A stretch of DNA of 64,000 nucleotides from Ctena decussata (GCA_963989385.1 OZ022505.1:60453737-60517736); one strand, 5' to 3'. Shown: positions 15,111 through 27,210, counted from the first letter of the stretch. Notes: generated by a model not told the origin, from the sequence alone. Program-made: numbers and translations.

Positions 15111-15541
15111 TGCAGGTAATTAGGACTTGCATAAAATCACGAACGAGTTCGAATTAGGCCAGATCGGAATATTTATTTCGAAGGGACTCAATTTTTGTCC
15201 ATAGACTTGCACTGGGGAAATATTGCCGCTTGCATAGCTACTTTAGTTTTTATTGGAACTTGGTCATAATTGCTGATAACTAGGACAGGCAAAAGATCTT
15301 CGGCGAGTTCAAAATTGGGCTATATTGTACATTGGAGTGAGCCCCATACTTAAACAGCCCACATTTGACTTTAATTTTTATCAAACCTGCTAATAACTAT
15401 TCTTATAAACTTGGTCACATCAGCTAGTTCGAAGGTCAGCAATTTGAAACCAATAATCCTTTGGGTTAATAATGCCAATATAAGCTTGCTGAGGGTGACT
15501 TGACTCAGGTGAGCTACAGGACCAATGGTCCTCTGGTTTCT

Positions 15542-16119
15542 TTGACTAGTTTCAAAGTCTCAACGTGCCAAATGCGCAATCCGGCATTAAAGACGGCTGC
15601 ACAGCAATCCGAGGTGGTTGTGTTGGTTTTGTGGTGTCGCGGCTCGGTAAAGAAGTGCCGCATACAATGTTCTTAGTACGGGCAAAAGAAAATTTAATTT
15701 AGTACATTTCATTTTCACCACGTCTTTGTGGCGGGTCATTATGCAGGCGTGACAAACATTATTGAATGCCCCTCATATATCATAGAGGGTAAATAATATT
15801 TACTTAATTAGTGCTTCGTCATTATCAGGGGTAATAAAACTATGATTGAATTGTCGTTGTATGCTTAACATACGTCAGTATATATTAAAAGTCTACATTT
15901 TTGCATAATTTCAACCTCAGGACTGCTAATCATAATGTACTTAACCAGATTAATTTTCATTGTGAATTTTTCAACAATAAATATGGTTATACTTAAAGCC
16001 ATTAGAAATGCAAGTTTGACAAATTGGTTATTTCACAGTTTTCTGTACTTGGAGTGAATAAGTGGCTTATAATGTGTTCAAATATATCAGATAATCTTGG
16101 ATAACATATTTGTCACAGG
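15542..16119. other. Non-coding, no feature recognised
   Basis: AT-rich intron sequence between the large dispersed repeat and the SINE. No ORF, hairpin or repeat that I can support. Confidence 0.5.
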
Positions 16120-16389
16120 CCGGGCCGGGTAGCGCAATCGGTAGGGCACCTGACTCGTAAGTCAGAGGTCCTGGGTTCGAATCCCGGTCTGGCCACATAC
16201 TTTCGTTTCTCCTTCCGCTGATTCAAGAAGGGCAGTTGTCAGTTACTGGCGAAAGTATGTGATCGTAGTACTGGTTAACCGCTTTGGAGGTCTAAGCCTG
16301 CCCAGGAATAGTGTGGTTAGGTTAACTGACCGTCCCGACATGACCTTAGTTGTTTACCGTGGACGTTAAGCATCAAATCAACCAACCAA
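16120..16389 (+). mobile_element. tRNA-derived SINE, copy 1
   Basis: A tRNA-like head (16123-16195) with a 7-bp acceptor stem, A box TAGCGCAATCGG and B box GGTTCGAATCC is followed by a body with a CATACTTTCG/CGAAAGTATG hairpin and a tail near CATCAAATCAACCAACC. A second copy lies inverted at 34553-34820, which shows it is mobile rather than a tRNA gene. The family resembles mollusc tRNA-SINEs, but the exact name is not assigned. Confidence 0.85.
16123..16195 (+). tRNA. tRNA-like SINE head (pseudo-tRNA, Thr-like)
   Basis: It folds as a cloverleaf with acceptor stem GGCCGGG/TCTGGCC and T arm CTGGG/CCCGG. The anticodon stem CTGAC/GTCAG leaves a 6-nt loop TCGTAA, one base short of normal. Restoring one C would give a CGT (Thr) anticodon. 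The short loop and the attached SINE body argue against a functional tRNA. Confidence 0.5.
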
Positions 16390-16510
16390 TATTTGTCACA
16401 GAATAACATAGTAATACAAAGTTTCATAAGCCCGGTTGGAATTCTGGTCGTTTTTGGCTATGTAGTATACCCGTCAACTTGAAGAGTTTATGGCGTTAAC
16501 TGTATAATAT

Positions 16511-16748
16511 TGAGCCGCGACGCGAGAAAACCAACAATGTGGTTGTGCACCCAGCGCAGACTCAGATCAGCCTGGGCATTCGCCCAGTCTGATCAGAGTC
16601 TTCGCTGTCCGCATGGAGGTAGCTTAGATTCTTAGGTACCCCTTGAGCACTTAACGAAGAGTCTGGTCAAACTGGGCGAATGCCCAGGTTGATCTGAGTC
16701 TGCGCTGGGCGCACAACCACATTGTTGGTTTTCTCGTGTCGCAGCTCA
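16511..16748. mobile_element. PAL-A palindrome, copy 1
   Basis: A 238-bp inverted repeat with arms of about 105-110 bp and an asymmetric centre containing GGTAGCTTAGA. Termini are TGAGCCGCGAC and a slightly altered GCAGCTCA. AT flanks it on both sides, consistent with a 2-bp target duplication. GTTGTGCGCCCAGCGCAG subfamily. Confidence 0.92.
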
Positions 16749-17269
16749 ATTATATAAACACTGTTAGTTAATGAGAGTACTGTGCATAAAGCAAAGCTTC
16801 AAAAAGACACGAATTACTTTAGGCAGTATTTTGGCATTCTAATTCTAAAATAAATGTAGGAAATGAAGTTGAAAATAACTGCGAAATAAGACATTGCAAC
16901 TCATGTATAAGACGATAAAAGGTATGAAAAGGCTAAAATTCACTGTATTTGGTAGAACAGAATGTGATTAAGGCAGCATTCACGTGTTGGTAATGTCTAC
17001 AGCACGGCCTAGCGAAACTTGCAATTTTGGAGACTTAGTGTACAAGTTCAAAAAGATTACTAGTATAGTAAACTTGATTTTTGAAACGCTTCAAAAAGAT
17101 TGTATTTTAATATAACTTTTATTCTACTTATATCCCGTAACCTTACAAGGTTGTTGGTGCACCACAAGTGAATTCGAAACAACCCCTTTGCACCTTGTCC
17201 TATTTTCAGCTGCCCTAGTTGAGCTGGCAAAGTTTGTCCTTGTCCACTCTTTAATATTGTCTTCCCACC
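16749..17269. other. Non-coding, no feature recognised
   Basis: Intron sequence between a PAL-A copy and the RTE-like LINE relic. Nothing recognisable. Confidence 0.5.
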
Positions 17270-17281
17270 TTTTTCTTCCGT

Positions 17282-18354
17282 CTACCTCTTCTTCTTTTTC
17301 CTTTCACCGTTTCCTGTAGAATCATTTTCGCTAAACCAGAAGATACTGAGACGTGGCAAATCCACCTTATTTCTGTTTTTAACCAGGATCAGGAGTTCAT
17401 GTTCTCCAGTGGTTGCTTGGATTTTTCCGCAAATCTCCTTCTTTCTTAAATGGCCCTTGTACGAAATGTTCAGTAAACTTCGGTAGCATCTCATCCAAAG
17501 GCCTGATTTCTTTTCTCTAACTCTGCTGTCAAGGTCCACAATTTACATGCATACAGAAATATGGAAATGGCAAGGGAGTGCATAACTTTCAACTTTGATC
17601 CAAGAGATATGTTGTTATCTCTCCAAATTGGCTTCATCTTTGTAAGAATTGAAGTTGCTTGTGCGATCCTTGAGAGAACCTCCTGTTAATAGCCCTAATC
17701 TGAGATACCTGCTCCAAGGTATTTAAAGCTTGTTATCCAGCTTCTGCCGTTTTACCTTGAACTCCCTCTGGATGCCTTTGGTGCTGCATGTCATCGTTGT
17801 GGTCTTGGTCTTCTCGGCACTGATTTCCATCTAATACCTTGTGCACGTCTTGTCGAGACTCTCATCTCGGGCTCTAGTTCCTGTTCTTCCTCAGCTAGAG
17901 CGACTATGCCATCGGCAAACCGCAAATTAGTAATATTTCTGCGGCCTATGCTTAACGTTCCGCCATGTTCTTCCAGAGCATCAGACATGATCCGTTCGAA
18001 AAAAAAAGTTGAAGAAGGTGGGTTAGAGATGGTATTCTTCAACTGTTGTTCTGAATTATTCTCCCGTGTTGCCATTCACCTGGACGCCACTTGTACCCTT
18101 AACAGAGAGATACCCAATGGTGCGAACTAGCTTCAGATTTTCATTGATATTGTACTTCCGCATAGTGGCCCATAAGGCTGTATGCTCTGCCCTGTCAACG
18201 GCTTGTTTGAAACCACTGAAGACAATGTGCAAATTTGATTTTAGAGATACTTTTCACACAGGATTTTAAAGTTGAAGATTTGTTCTGTGGTGCTCCATCC
18301 GGCTCTGAACCCAGCCTGTTTGTAAGCGACTATCTCTTCGGCTTGGGGTTCAAA
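17282..18354 (-). pseudogene. RTE-like LINE, C-terminal RT part (decayed)
   Basis: The minus strand reads ERIMSDALEEHGGTLSIG, NITNLRFADGIVALAEEEQ, a typical RT active-site region with FADD changed to FADG. Further down are degraded C-terminal pieces. Stops and frameshifts make it non-functional. Confidence 0.7.
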
Positions 18355-19444
18355 TATAAAGCGTAACTACACTTCAGAAACTGACTGAATCAAATCCCAA
18401 ACCCTATCCCCAACATCAAAGGGAAATATTGACAAAGACATCCCAACAAACAATAAAGGACCTCTGACAGTAACGATGCCCATTTTTCGACAAATTACTG
18501 CACCTTCCTCAGGCAGCAAAAGTTGAAATATTTGGCATTAATATGTAGCCTTGTGTACTATAAAGACATTTTAACAGTGATTTTGAAAAATTATCATGCC
18601 TCTAGACTAACATAGACCATATTTATCAAGAGGGGTATGTGAATTTTTCAGTCTCTGAAAATAAGTCCATTTATTTGGTTTTCTAAGATATCGAAATCTT
18701 AATTGATAACTATGCTAAAACTGATGTACACACTACTGTTACCGATATTATGCAATATTTTTTTCAGTACTAAGGACTTTAGCCTATTTCTAGATATAAA
18801 GGGTGTAAGTACCCCACCCACATTTTCAGTTTTTCAGCTGTAGACTATCTTCCACCCCCGCCCCCTCCCCCGTGCCTCAGCAAGCCACTCACATATAATG
18901 TGTATTATGATAGTACACATATACATGCAAAGTGGCTAGCTGAGGCACGGGGGGGGGGGAAGTATCTTTAAAAAACTTTTCCTGTTTCCATTACATTTAA
19001 TTACAAAATTTGGCTTTTTCCACCAAAAATTATTCAAGTATATGTGCAAAATAATCAGAAATTAAAATCATGGCCAGTTAGGGGAAGTTGAGAGCAACAA
19101 ATTTCAAAAGAAATTCTTGGGTATATCAAAAATTTAATTTCACTATTTTTATAGGCAAATTAACATTACAACCGTCAGAGGTCCTTACAAAGGATAGGCC
19201 AAGTTAGCAGCTCTTTCCCAAATAGGTGGCAACTCAGCTATCTTTATTGAACCAAATAATTTAGAGAAGGGTTAAAACAGACTAAGCAAATTATACGAAA
19301 AAACGTTTAACAACTCTTTTTACCTATTTTCTATTTTTATTATAGAAGGGTTAAAATGAAACCACAATAAATTAAACAGCACCGAACAAAAAACAAATGC
19401 AACCGCAACGAAAGTACCGCCTTGGGACGGTCAGTAATAACTAC
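18355..19444. mobile_element. Nested insertion of about 1.1 kb in the LINE relic
   Basis: The LINE relic is broken between GGGGTTCAAA (ending near 18354) and GGGGTTTAAA (near 19446-19455), an imperfect 10-bp repeat that looks like a target duplication. The second relic at 23865-24330 is uninterrupted at the corresponding site. The insert contains AAGGACCTCTGAC at 18456-18468 inverted at 19174-19186, and a GTGCCTCAGC/GCTGAGGCAC hairpin with C- and G-rich tails at 18850-18962. No coding capacity is visible. Confidence 0.6.
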
Positions 19445-19445
19445 T

Positions 19446-19760
19446 GGGGGTTTAAACCAAGCCTGTTCAAGACGACTTTCAGCATGATTTCGCTTGATTG
19501 ACTGATGAAGCTGGTGGTTCTGTAGTTCTGAAAGAGCTGTAGGTTGACCTTTTTAGGGCATGTAATAATCGGCGACTGAGTCCATGGGGTAGGCCAGTCT
19601 CCTGCTCTCCAGATCCTGTTACAGATCTCTGTAAAAACATCAATTATGATCTCCCCGCCAGCTTGAACAAGTTCTGCTTGCATATTATCAACTCCCCTTC
19701 TTCGGTGCTGTTACTGTAATCTCATCTTCCTCACGAAAAATTGGTTGTTGGTCTTCTTCT
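19446..19760 (-). pseudogene. RTE-like LINE, N-terminal RT part (decayed)
   Basis: The minus strand reads ICNRIWRAGDWPTPWTQSPI and then QNYRTTSFISQSSEIMLKVV, equivalent to the first RT motifs. A second copy of the same region is at 23960-24290. Confidence 0.75.
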
Positions 19761-20789
19761 GGGGGCTGGACTGCAGTCCAGAACCACATATTCACCATAA
19801 CTCCCATGGTTGTATAGTTCTGAGCAATGATCTGTCCATCTGCTGTGAAGCTATTGTTCTTCTGTACTGAGACATTTCCCATGCCTGTTCTGAATAGTTG
19901 TGGACCAAGTCTGTTTCTCTGAAGTTAGATCCTTCACTAGCTGGTATGCTCTCTTGCTGTTGCTTTTAGTCAGGCAAGTTTCAATCTGCTCGCACTGAAA
20001 ACCTGTTTAGTCAACTTTAGCTTTCTTTACTCCGTCTGAACCCTCTTGTGAGCTTCCCTATCTTTTTGTTTTCTTTGTGCTCCTTATTCTTCATGCCGCC
20101 TCTTCTTCTAATCTCACCTCTTATCACAGAGGTCAAGAACATCGCTGGTGACTCGTGGCTTTTCCTGCGACGTTCCTTTCCACGTATCTCACTGGCTGCA
20201 TCAGTCACAGCTGTATTGTAGGTGGTAATCATGGTGTCTGTGTCCATATCATCATCCATCGGTCCAATAGGTGTTGCGAATTTCCCACCTATTGTTGTTT
20301 TAAAAGTGTCTGCCGCATCTTGGTGCCTTTACTCCTTAAGACCAAACTTCAATCTTGGCTGGATTGGCTTTCTCGCCTTCTTCAGACGCACTCGGAAGAG
20401 CATCATAATCAGGGCATGGCCATTTCCGATGACTGCTCCAAGAAGGCTCCTTGTCTGGGTTGTACCACGTCCATCTTCGGGATCGTTTATGAGGGCCAAG
20501 AGTGTTTGTCAGAACTAGGCTGTTAAAGGTTGCACACTATAGAAGACTGAGTCATTCGTCTCGACATTGCAGTAGGCTCAACAAAAATGTCTCCCAAGTC
20601 TGCTTGTGTATCCTTCCCAACTTTAGCATTCCAATCCCTTTGTACAACAAGAATGTCATTCCTTGAGGTTTGGTCTATGATTTCCTTGAATTGCTGGTAG
20701 AAGTGGTTGACCTCATTGTCATCATGCCCAGATGTTGGTGCATAAACCGGTATGATGGTTAGATTGAAAATAGCTGTTATCAGGCGGAT

Positions 20790-21320
20790 TCAGACCAGTC
20801 TGCGAGAGACTGGTTGGCATCCCAAGACAGCACCCACCATGTCCTTATGCTCGAGAAAAGCCCTTTTTATACTCATGTATGTCCTCTTCCCCATTGAAAA
20901 CACCTTATGTCTGTCATCTGTTGGCGTCTCACAAGAGTGTTTCCAGTGGATCTGACTTAACCCCAGTATGTTCCAGGGATACCTGTCTATTGCATAAGTC
21001 AACTCTTCTTCAAATTTCCCTGCTGGCCTCAGTGTCCTGACGTTCCAGGTTCCAACCAAATGTTTTCCCTACCTCTTATCTTCTTTTTGTTCGTTACACC
21101 AGTGGCATACATGTCACCCAAGTCCCGGTGTCCAACAGTGGACGCGGTAATTGTTAACCCGGGCTGCAGTCGATCAGGTATTGAGGTTTCATTGGATCTG
21201 TCCATCATGATGTATCTTGAGCAAAATTCAGCCTGACGGAACCCATCCCTCTCCAGGCTATGATTTAGTTCACCACAATCAAAATCCACGATTACTGTAT
21301 GCCTCGCCTTGGTCACGAAC
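20790..21320 (-). pseudogene. RTE-like LINE, endonuclease start (decayed)
   Basis: The minus strand reads VGTWNVRTLRPAGKFEEEL, ILGLSQIHWKHS and HKDMVGAVLGCQPVSRRL, the start of an AP endonuclease in which the usual SE(C/I)RW is changed. The stretch upstream to 21320 has an open frame that could be the 5' leader region. Confidence 0.7.
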
Positions 21321-21720
21321 ACATAGCCGTTAATAACTTAAAGAGGTCCTTCCGTCCTGGCCATTGACTTCTTCTGATTCAAAAGGAAAGGTCATAATAT
21401 CAACGTTATGCGACAAACGGCATGTATGTTGTTTAGCCCAATCAAGTTTGGTAACTTTGATTAGCTCGTCGATTGCGCAATGTTGAGTCTTGCTCCAGAC
21501 TGTTATCCAACATTTTGAGTCTGTCAGAGGGATTGTTATTGAAGAGGAACCCAGCCTCATAATATAAAATACACAGCGAGAACAAACAGAGGATGGGTAA
21601 GTGAACAAGGTAGTAACTGCTGCCTTATTGGTCCCCTGTTCGTACATCTGCGGGATGAAAACACGCTGTATTTAAACGGAAGTATCCTACTATGAAGCAT
21701 GAAACTAATTTCTAAAATTT

Positions 21721-21956
21721 AGCCGCGACTCGAGAAAACCAACAAAATGGTTGTGCGCCCAGCGCAGACTCAGATCAGCCTGGGCATCTGCCTAGTCTGA
21801 TCAGACTTTTTGCTAAGCGCTTAAAGTGTAGCTAAGGGTCTAAGCTACCCCCATGCGGACAGCGAAGACTCTGATCAGACTGGGCGGATGCCCAGGCTGA
21901 TCTTAGTCTGCGCTGGGCGCACAATCACTTTGGTTGTTTTCTCGTTTTGCGGCTCA
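21721..21956. mobile_element. PAL-A palindrome, copy 2
   Basis: Inverted repeat with the same arms as copy 1 but the centre in the opposite orientation (GTAGCTAAGGGTCTAAGCTAC). The outermost TG of the left end is lost. It lies just beyond the LINE relic. Confidence 0.9.
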
Positions 21957-22351
21957 AACTAACATCAAAATCAGCTCGGGAATTTAAATAGAACATTCAT
22001 GGAACATTTGAACAGTGAAAACACGTAGCATAACATCTGAAGAAATCCTTGACTGTCAAAAGATGACATATCCGTTTTGACAATAACAACCAATTAACAT
22101 GCTTGAAATCTACACACTTAGGATGCGTGACACCTGCGTTGATTTATTTTTAGACTAAGAATAATCTAATAATTTAAATCACTCTAAATGCATTGATACA
22201 CAGATTGAACACACTGTAAAGGACCAATAAAATCTATGGGATGGGAAAGGTTGGTTTTACAATGCAGTGATGAACAGTGTCAACCATGAATAGACTGTTC
22301 CTTCCCTCAGGAAGGACTTAGACCTGTTTGTCCCAATACTCAGACTTTTTA

Positions 22352-22760
22352 GCTCACCTGAGCCGGCCGAAGGCTCCTGGGGAGCTTATAGGATAGGCAA
22401 GCTCCGTTGTCCGTCGTCGTCGTCCGCGTCGTCGTCCGTCCACAATTTCAAATGGCTTCTCCTCTGAAACTGCTGGGCCGATTGTAACCGAATTTCATAT
22501 AGAGCCTTCAGGGTTGAGGGAACGAAAATTTCTTCAAATGGCCTGGGTCACATGATAAACATGGCCGCCATGCCCATATATGGTAAAAACCTTTAAAAGT
22601 CTTCTCCAGTAGAACCTATTGACCGATGGCCTTGAAACTTGATATGTAGCCTGGGTACTCCATAACCCATAGACCGACGGCCTTGAAACTTGGTATGTAG
22701 CATTGTGTACCAGATTGTTCAAATTATGACCTTAGGTTGACCTTGACCTTTTTACAGCAA
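22352..22760. repeat. CCGTCCGTC-type dispersed repeat fragment
   Basis: Starts AGCTCACCTGAGCC, continues with GAGCTTATAGGATAGG and a GTCGTCGTCC run, then a stretch with two near-copies of GACCGATGGCCTTGAAACTT. This is the same general type as the ends of the 8903-15541 repeat. Confidence 0.6.
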
Positions 22761-22866
22761 GATCAAATATGAGAAAATGCTAGAACATAAGATTATATGG
22801 AAATATGAAGATTTTGGCCTAGAAATTGGTATATACAGTCGTCGTAATCAGATCATGAAGAATTAT

Positions 22867-23005
22867 GAGTATAAATTCAATAATACATGAGCACGAATGC
22901 AAGATTCTATTTATCATATGACACTAAAATAGCATTCTATTAGCAGATTTTGCATTAAAAAAATCATGATTACCCCCACTAGAAAACGCGACGTTTTTGT
23001 GGAAA
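22867..23005 (-). repeat. Repeat E fragment (copy 3)
   Basis: Matches part of E copy 2 (55750-55870) in the same orientation: TTCAATAATACATGAGCACG, then TTTATCATATGACACTAAAAT and AAAACGCGACG. The rest of the element is missing. Confidence 0.75.
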
Positions 23006-23864
23006 AACTTGGAATAGACTTTAAAAACACTTCATCAGAACGAAATTCAGATGCTGCTTTTGTTTAATCATTAGCTGAAAGTGAATACTCTGGTCAGTTT
23101 GTGTAGCTGCACTGCCTGAGTTGAGTACGCACATCCCATAAAATTCCTTTTCAGGCGGCGCCTGTCTTTTTTTTTTTTTTTTTTGTTTTTTTTTTTTTTG
23201 AAAAAGTGGAAGTAATCTCCCATTGACCTTGTCAGTATAGAACTTTGTTACCTAAAGCAGCTATAAATAGTAAATTTTAAAAATTTTATTACTTAATGAA
23301 TAATTCATTTTGATTGTTAAATGTCACCGTTACTAATTAGTAATCATAACCTTATTGTCAGTAACGTAGTTAACAAGTTTTGTTATAGCCATTTCATTGC
23401 TTTTATTCTCGTTTTGAAAGTTTATTATAAAGAAGTTCAACGTATCTTAGTGTTGCCGTTACCGTGAGTTTGCACTGTTGCCTTTTTGGTCCTTTCCTTA
23501 TTTACCTCCCACGATTTTTGTTTGTTTATTTGTTTGTTTGTTTGTTTCTCCCCGGCTGACTTTCCTTTTTCGTTAAACTTACTTCAGCCTTAACTTCTTC
23601 AAGAAGGATAAATTGTATTCCAAATCAAAATATCAATCTGCAGTCTACCGCAAAAAAATCTAAAACTGAAATAATTAACGTTATTTCCTAAAATGGAACA
23701 ATTTCATTCTAAAATGCAGCAATGCATCCAAAATATGCAGATTAAAAGGCAGATAATGTACACCCTGATCAGAATGCTCCTTTGGGAGCGGCAGATTGAT
23801 CTGGGTCTGCAGTGTTTGCTCAGACCTATCTGTCCCATTATGAGACAGAGGTGGCCTATATGGC
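23006..23864. other. Non-coding, low-complexity runs
   Basis: Contains a T-rich tract at 23167-23200, a (TTTG)n run near 23518-23548 and a small hairpin with GATCAGAATGCTCC and TGATCTGGGTCTGC at 23767-23810. No gene recognised. Confidence 0.5.
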
Positions 23865-24330
23865 TGCATGCCATACCCTGTCAATTGCTTTTTTGAAATC
23901 AATGAAATGGTACAGATTTTGCTGATGTTGGAGATACTTTTCACCAATCATCTCTTCAGCTTGGTTTTTAAGCCTGTTCAAGATGACTTTCAGCATGACT
24001 TTACTTGAATGACTGATGAGGCTGATTGTTTTGTAATTCTGGCAAAGTTGTAGGTTGCCCTTTTTAGGGAGTGTAATAATCAGCGTTTGAGTCCATGGGG
24101 TAGGCCATTCTCCTGTTCTCCAGATCCTATTACAGATTTCTGTTAGAACATCAATTATTGTCTCCCAGTCAGCTTGAACAAGTTCTGCTGATATATTATC
24201 AACTCCGGCAGACTTCCCCTTTTTCAGTATTGCTACTGCAATCTCAACTTTCTCACCAAGGATCTTCTTCTTGGGGCTGATTCAGTCCAAAACCTCATTG
24301 TCACCATAAATTTCTCCACTAAGGATAAAA
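23865..24330 (-). mobile_element. Second RTE-like LINE relic
   Basis: About 400 bp closely similar to 19446-19760 and extending across the site where the first relic is interrupted. It encodes the same first RT motifs on the minus strand, with stops. It gives the empty-site reference for the nested insertion. Confidence 0.75.
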
Positions 24331-24537
24331 CGGTGTGCATCTCTGCAGACAGGAATCAAAATAATTATTATTAATTATGACTTCCCTTGCTGGAATATTA
24401 TTAACTCAGGTTGGTTTCTTTCTTTTTTTCCTTCAGTAAACTGACTGCAGTCTAAACCTGTTTTCACTATGAATAAGATATCAGTCTTCTTTGGTAAACG
24501 TACCAGTGGACAATCGAATACTAAAGTCTGCATTAAT

Positions 24538-25251
24538 TTAAGGTACTACTTCTAGATGGCATGATGACTTGGTGGCTAAAATATACGGGTGTTTTGTATT
24601 TTGAGTTGTAACAAGAACAATATGCACTCTTGTTCTGAATTACAGAAATAATGATAAGATATGCATATTATAGTTAATATTTTTGTTGCTGAATGAAAAA
24701 TATACATAATTTGTTTGCACCAATATATAGCATATTCCATGAACTAATGCAGCCGAGATGTACATTTTCATTAAAAGGTCATTTAACCCTAGCGTTCAGG
24801 GTTTTAAGCATCCTATCCCACTTGTTTATACAACAGTGGCAAATATATACATGAGGTAAGTTTACACACTAGTGGATAACATGTATACACTTGTCACTCT
24901 TACATAAACAAGTTGGTTGGGTTCTTTAAACCATGAAAGTTAGTTTTTAATGACCTTTTGTTAAAACAATACATTTTGGCTGCATTAGTTGCAATAGCAA
25001 TATATTTCTGATGAAGAAAAGTGGAGTTCTACGTTTCCAAAATCTAGCCAAGTTCATGGTAATATACGACTTATTTAATAAATGCATATTTTTCATTCAG
25101 CAACTAAAATATAATCTATAATATGCATATCGTATGACTATTTCTTTAATTCAGAACAAGAGTGCATATTATTTTTGTTACAACTCAAAATACAAAGCAC
25201 CCGTATATATTTTAGCCACCAAGTCATATTGACATTTAGAAGTATCTTAAG
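24538..25251. mobile_element. Foldback element G, 714-bp inverted repeat
   Basis: The two halves are inverted repeats of each other almost to the centre. Outer arms carry CTTGGTGGCTAAAATATACGG and TATATTTTAGCCACCAAG; inner arms carry GAACTAATGCAGCC and GGCTGCATTAGTT; the centre is near 24870. No coding sequence. A single copy in the window. Confidence 0.85.
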
Positions 25252-25833
25252 GTCGTAAGGCTATGATCAATTCTCTGTTATTGGGCGCTGCCTTATCTTG
25301 GATCATTGGAAGTTTCCCATCTTCTCTAATGTCAGGTCTTTTATCTAAACTGTGTCACTGCATTTCTTTTGGTTTATTATACAAAGTAAATTCTTGTAAG
25401 GAAGTAATATGACACGTCGGGAAAGACACTTACGTGTTCCGCATTGGAAACTAGAGGTAGCTGACAGCATATGTAAAACACCGTGCTCCAAATAAGAAGG
25501 GGTCACTACAGTACTTTTAGGGATATTTTTTCCATATTGCTTCATAGAAGCATCTGTTATGACCACCCATTAGAACCGTCATGCTAAGACAGTTCTAATG
25601 AGGTGCACAATATATCATTTCGTTAAGAAGTTATCTTAAAATTATCCTCAAAGCTCCACCATATCTAGTGCTCTGATAAAATCGACACTTGGATCTGCTT
25701 TGCACCCACAGTCGTCTCATACGTTTCTTTTCAATGTTACATAGATACACCAGAGGTGGGGATGGGGGTAGGGATGGGGGTAGGGGGGCTGCATATTGCT
25801 TGGATGCGCATAATGATCTGCATCCTATACATA

Positions 25834-26070
25834 TGAGCCGCGACACGAGAAAACCAAGAAGTGGTTGTGCGCCCAGTGCAGATTCAGATCAGCTTGGGTA
25901 TCCACCCAGTCTGATCAGACTCTTCGCTAAGCGCTTAAAAGGTAGCGAAGGGTCTAAGCTAGCTCCATGCGGACAGAAAAGACTCTGATCAGACTGGGCG
26001 GATGCTCAGGCTGATCTGAGCCTGCGCTGGGCGCACAACCACTTCGTTGGTTTTCTCGCGTCACTGCTCA
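25834..26070. mobile_element. PAL-A palindrome, copy 3
   Basis: A 237-bp inverted repeat, centre in the reverse orientation, GTTGTGCGCCCAG subfamily. The left end is intact; the right end reads TCACTGCTCA. Confidence 0.92.
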
Positions 26071-26709
26071 ACTCACACACGGTGAATGTATTCCTGATTT
26101 GCATCCGCCAAATGTTTGGTATGACAGCTGACAATTAGCAAACGTTGACGACCAAAATAATTACTAAGTTTATTTAGTTTGTGCCACCTACTTTTAGTAT
26201 GATATGATATTGTCACCTTTCTAGGGAAACCACTTATATAGTCTCCTGTACACGGTCCAGATGTGCAAACCACCACTATTTTTCATTAAAATAAGGATGC
26301 GTGGGTAGTTTTCTGCATATGAATAGATTCTATTACACAGTCTGTTTTTTGTTGTTTTTTTCTTTTCTCTGTTGGCCTTGCTTCCAGAGCACTTATTGTA
26401 TCTTCAATGCAGCCTGTGTTAAGTTCCGTGTGGCGGCAGTAAAACAGCGCTCTGTACTTCGTAGTGCAGATTACAAGGGCTCCATCTGAACCAGTTCGAA
26501 AAAGAGTTTTGCTGAGGCTGGTGCCAGGGGGTGTGGGTAGTGATGCAAGAGTACATTACTGCACATGAACAAACTGAATTAAACCGAGACTGCTAGTTTC
26601 GTTTGTCTGATGCGATCTATTCTTCCAGAGGATCTGCCTCCAGAAACATTTCATTAAAGAACGGATTTAAATTTCTTACATGTATCTCTACACTTGGGAG
26701 AAAATTAAC

Positions 26710-26943
26710 TCAGCCGCGACATGACAAAACCAGCAAAGTGCTTGTGCGCCCAGCGCACACTCACATCAGCCTGGGCATTCGGCTAGTCTGATCAGAGTTG
26801 TCGTTGTCCGCATGGAGGTAGCTTAGACCCTTACCTACCCTGTAAATGCTAAGTGAAGAGTCTGGTCCGACTGGGTGGATGCTCAGGCTGATTTGAGTCT
26901 TCGCTGGGCGCACAACAACTGTGCTGGTTTTCCCGTTACAGTC
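26710..26943. mobile_element. PAL-A palindrome, copy 4 (diverged)
   Basis: Inverted repeat with several arm mismatches and eroded ends (CAGCCGCGACATGAC on the left, CCCGTTACAGTCA on the right). Centre in the forward orientation. Probably an older insertion. Confidence 0.85.
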
Positions 26944-27007
26944 AAACAATATCATTGCGCATGGTCACTACACCACCACCGCTTCCTTTGTTGGTACAGA
27001 TTTTATC

Positions 27008-27210
27008 AACTATCGATATCTTGAAGTCGAAAATCATCTCAAACTACTGATATCTCAAAGTAAATTTTCTGGTCCTAGAAAATTTACTTTGAGGTATCAG
27101 TAGTTTCAGGTAAAAGGAGTTAAACTGTAAATAAAAAAGGAAATGTGTCCAAACTACATTCTTTGATATAAGAGGGTACTTTGAGATAGTGTTCGAGATA
27201 TCGAGAGTTG
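27008..27210. repeat. Inverted repeat I, copy 1
   Basis: Ends CAACTATCGATATC and GATATCGAGAGTTG, with an inner hairpin made of AAAGTAAATTTTCTGG and AAATTTACTTT. Related copies are at 44581-44787 and 48728-48928. Confidence 0.8.

Larger units (their letters stand above)
8903..15541. mobile_element. Large dispersed repeat interrupted by a LINE
   Basis: The left edge TAGGTGAGCC followed by CGTCCGTCCGTC and the right edge TCAGGTGAGCTACAGG with CCAATGGTCCTC resemble the ends of an abundant non-autonomous repeat I associate with bivalve genomes. Inside, on both sides of the LINE, are degenerate tandem units with GTTGCCATGGCAAC-like cores and the phrase TGTTTTTATTG. Without the LINE and its duplicated flank the repeat would be about 2.4 kb. 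A fragment with the other edge, AGCTCACCTGAGC plus GTCCGTCGTCGTC, occurs at 22352-22760. The family identity is inference. Confidence 0.5.
17270..21330 (-). mobile_element. Degenerate RTE-like LINE, split by an insertion
   Basis: On the minus strand, pieces of one retrotransposon appear in order: a 5' region and endonuclease start at 21320-20790, a linker around 20260-20017 (DMDTDTMITTYNTAVTDAASEI), the first RT motifs at 19683-19441, and later RT motifs at 18075-17791. Many frameshifts and stops are present. The RT part is interrupted between 18354 and 19445. Family assignment to RTE-like or a related endonuclease-RT element rests on GTWNVRTL and the RT phrases and is not certain. Confidence 0.75.

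Noticed and set aside
16123..16195. Functional tRNA-Thr gene
   Set aside because: The anticodon loop is one base short, the sequence continues into a SINE body, and an inverted second copy carries the same defect.
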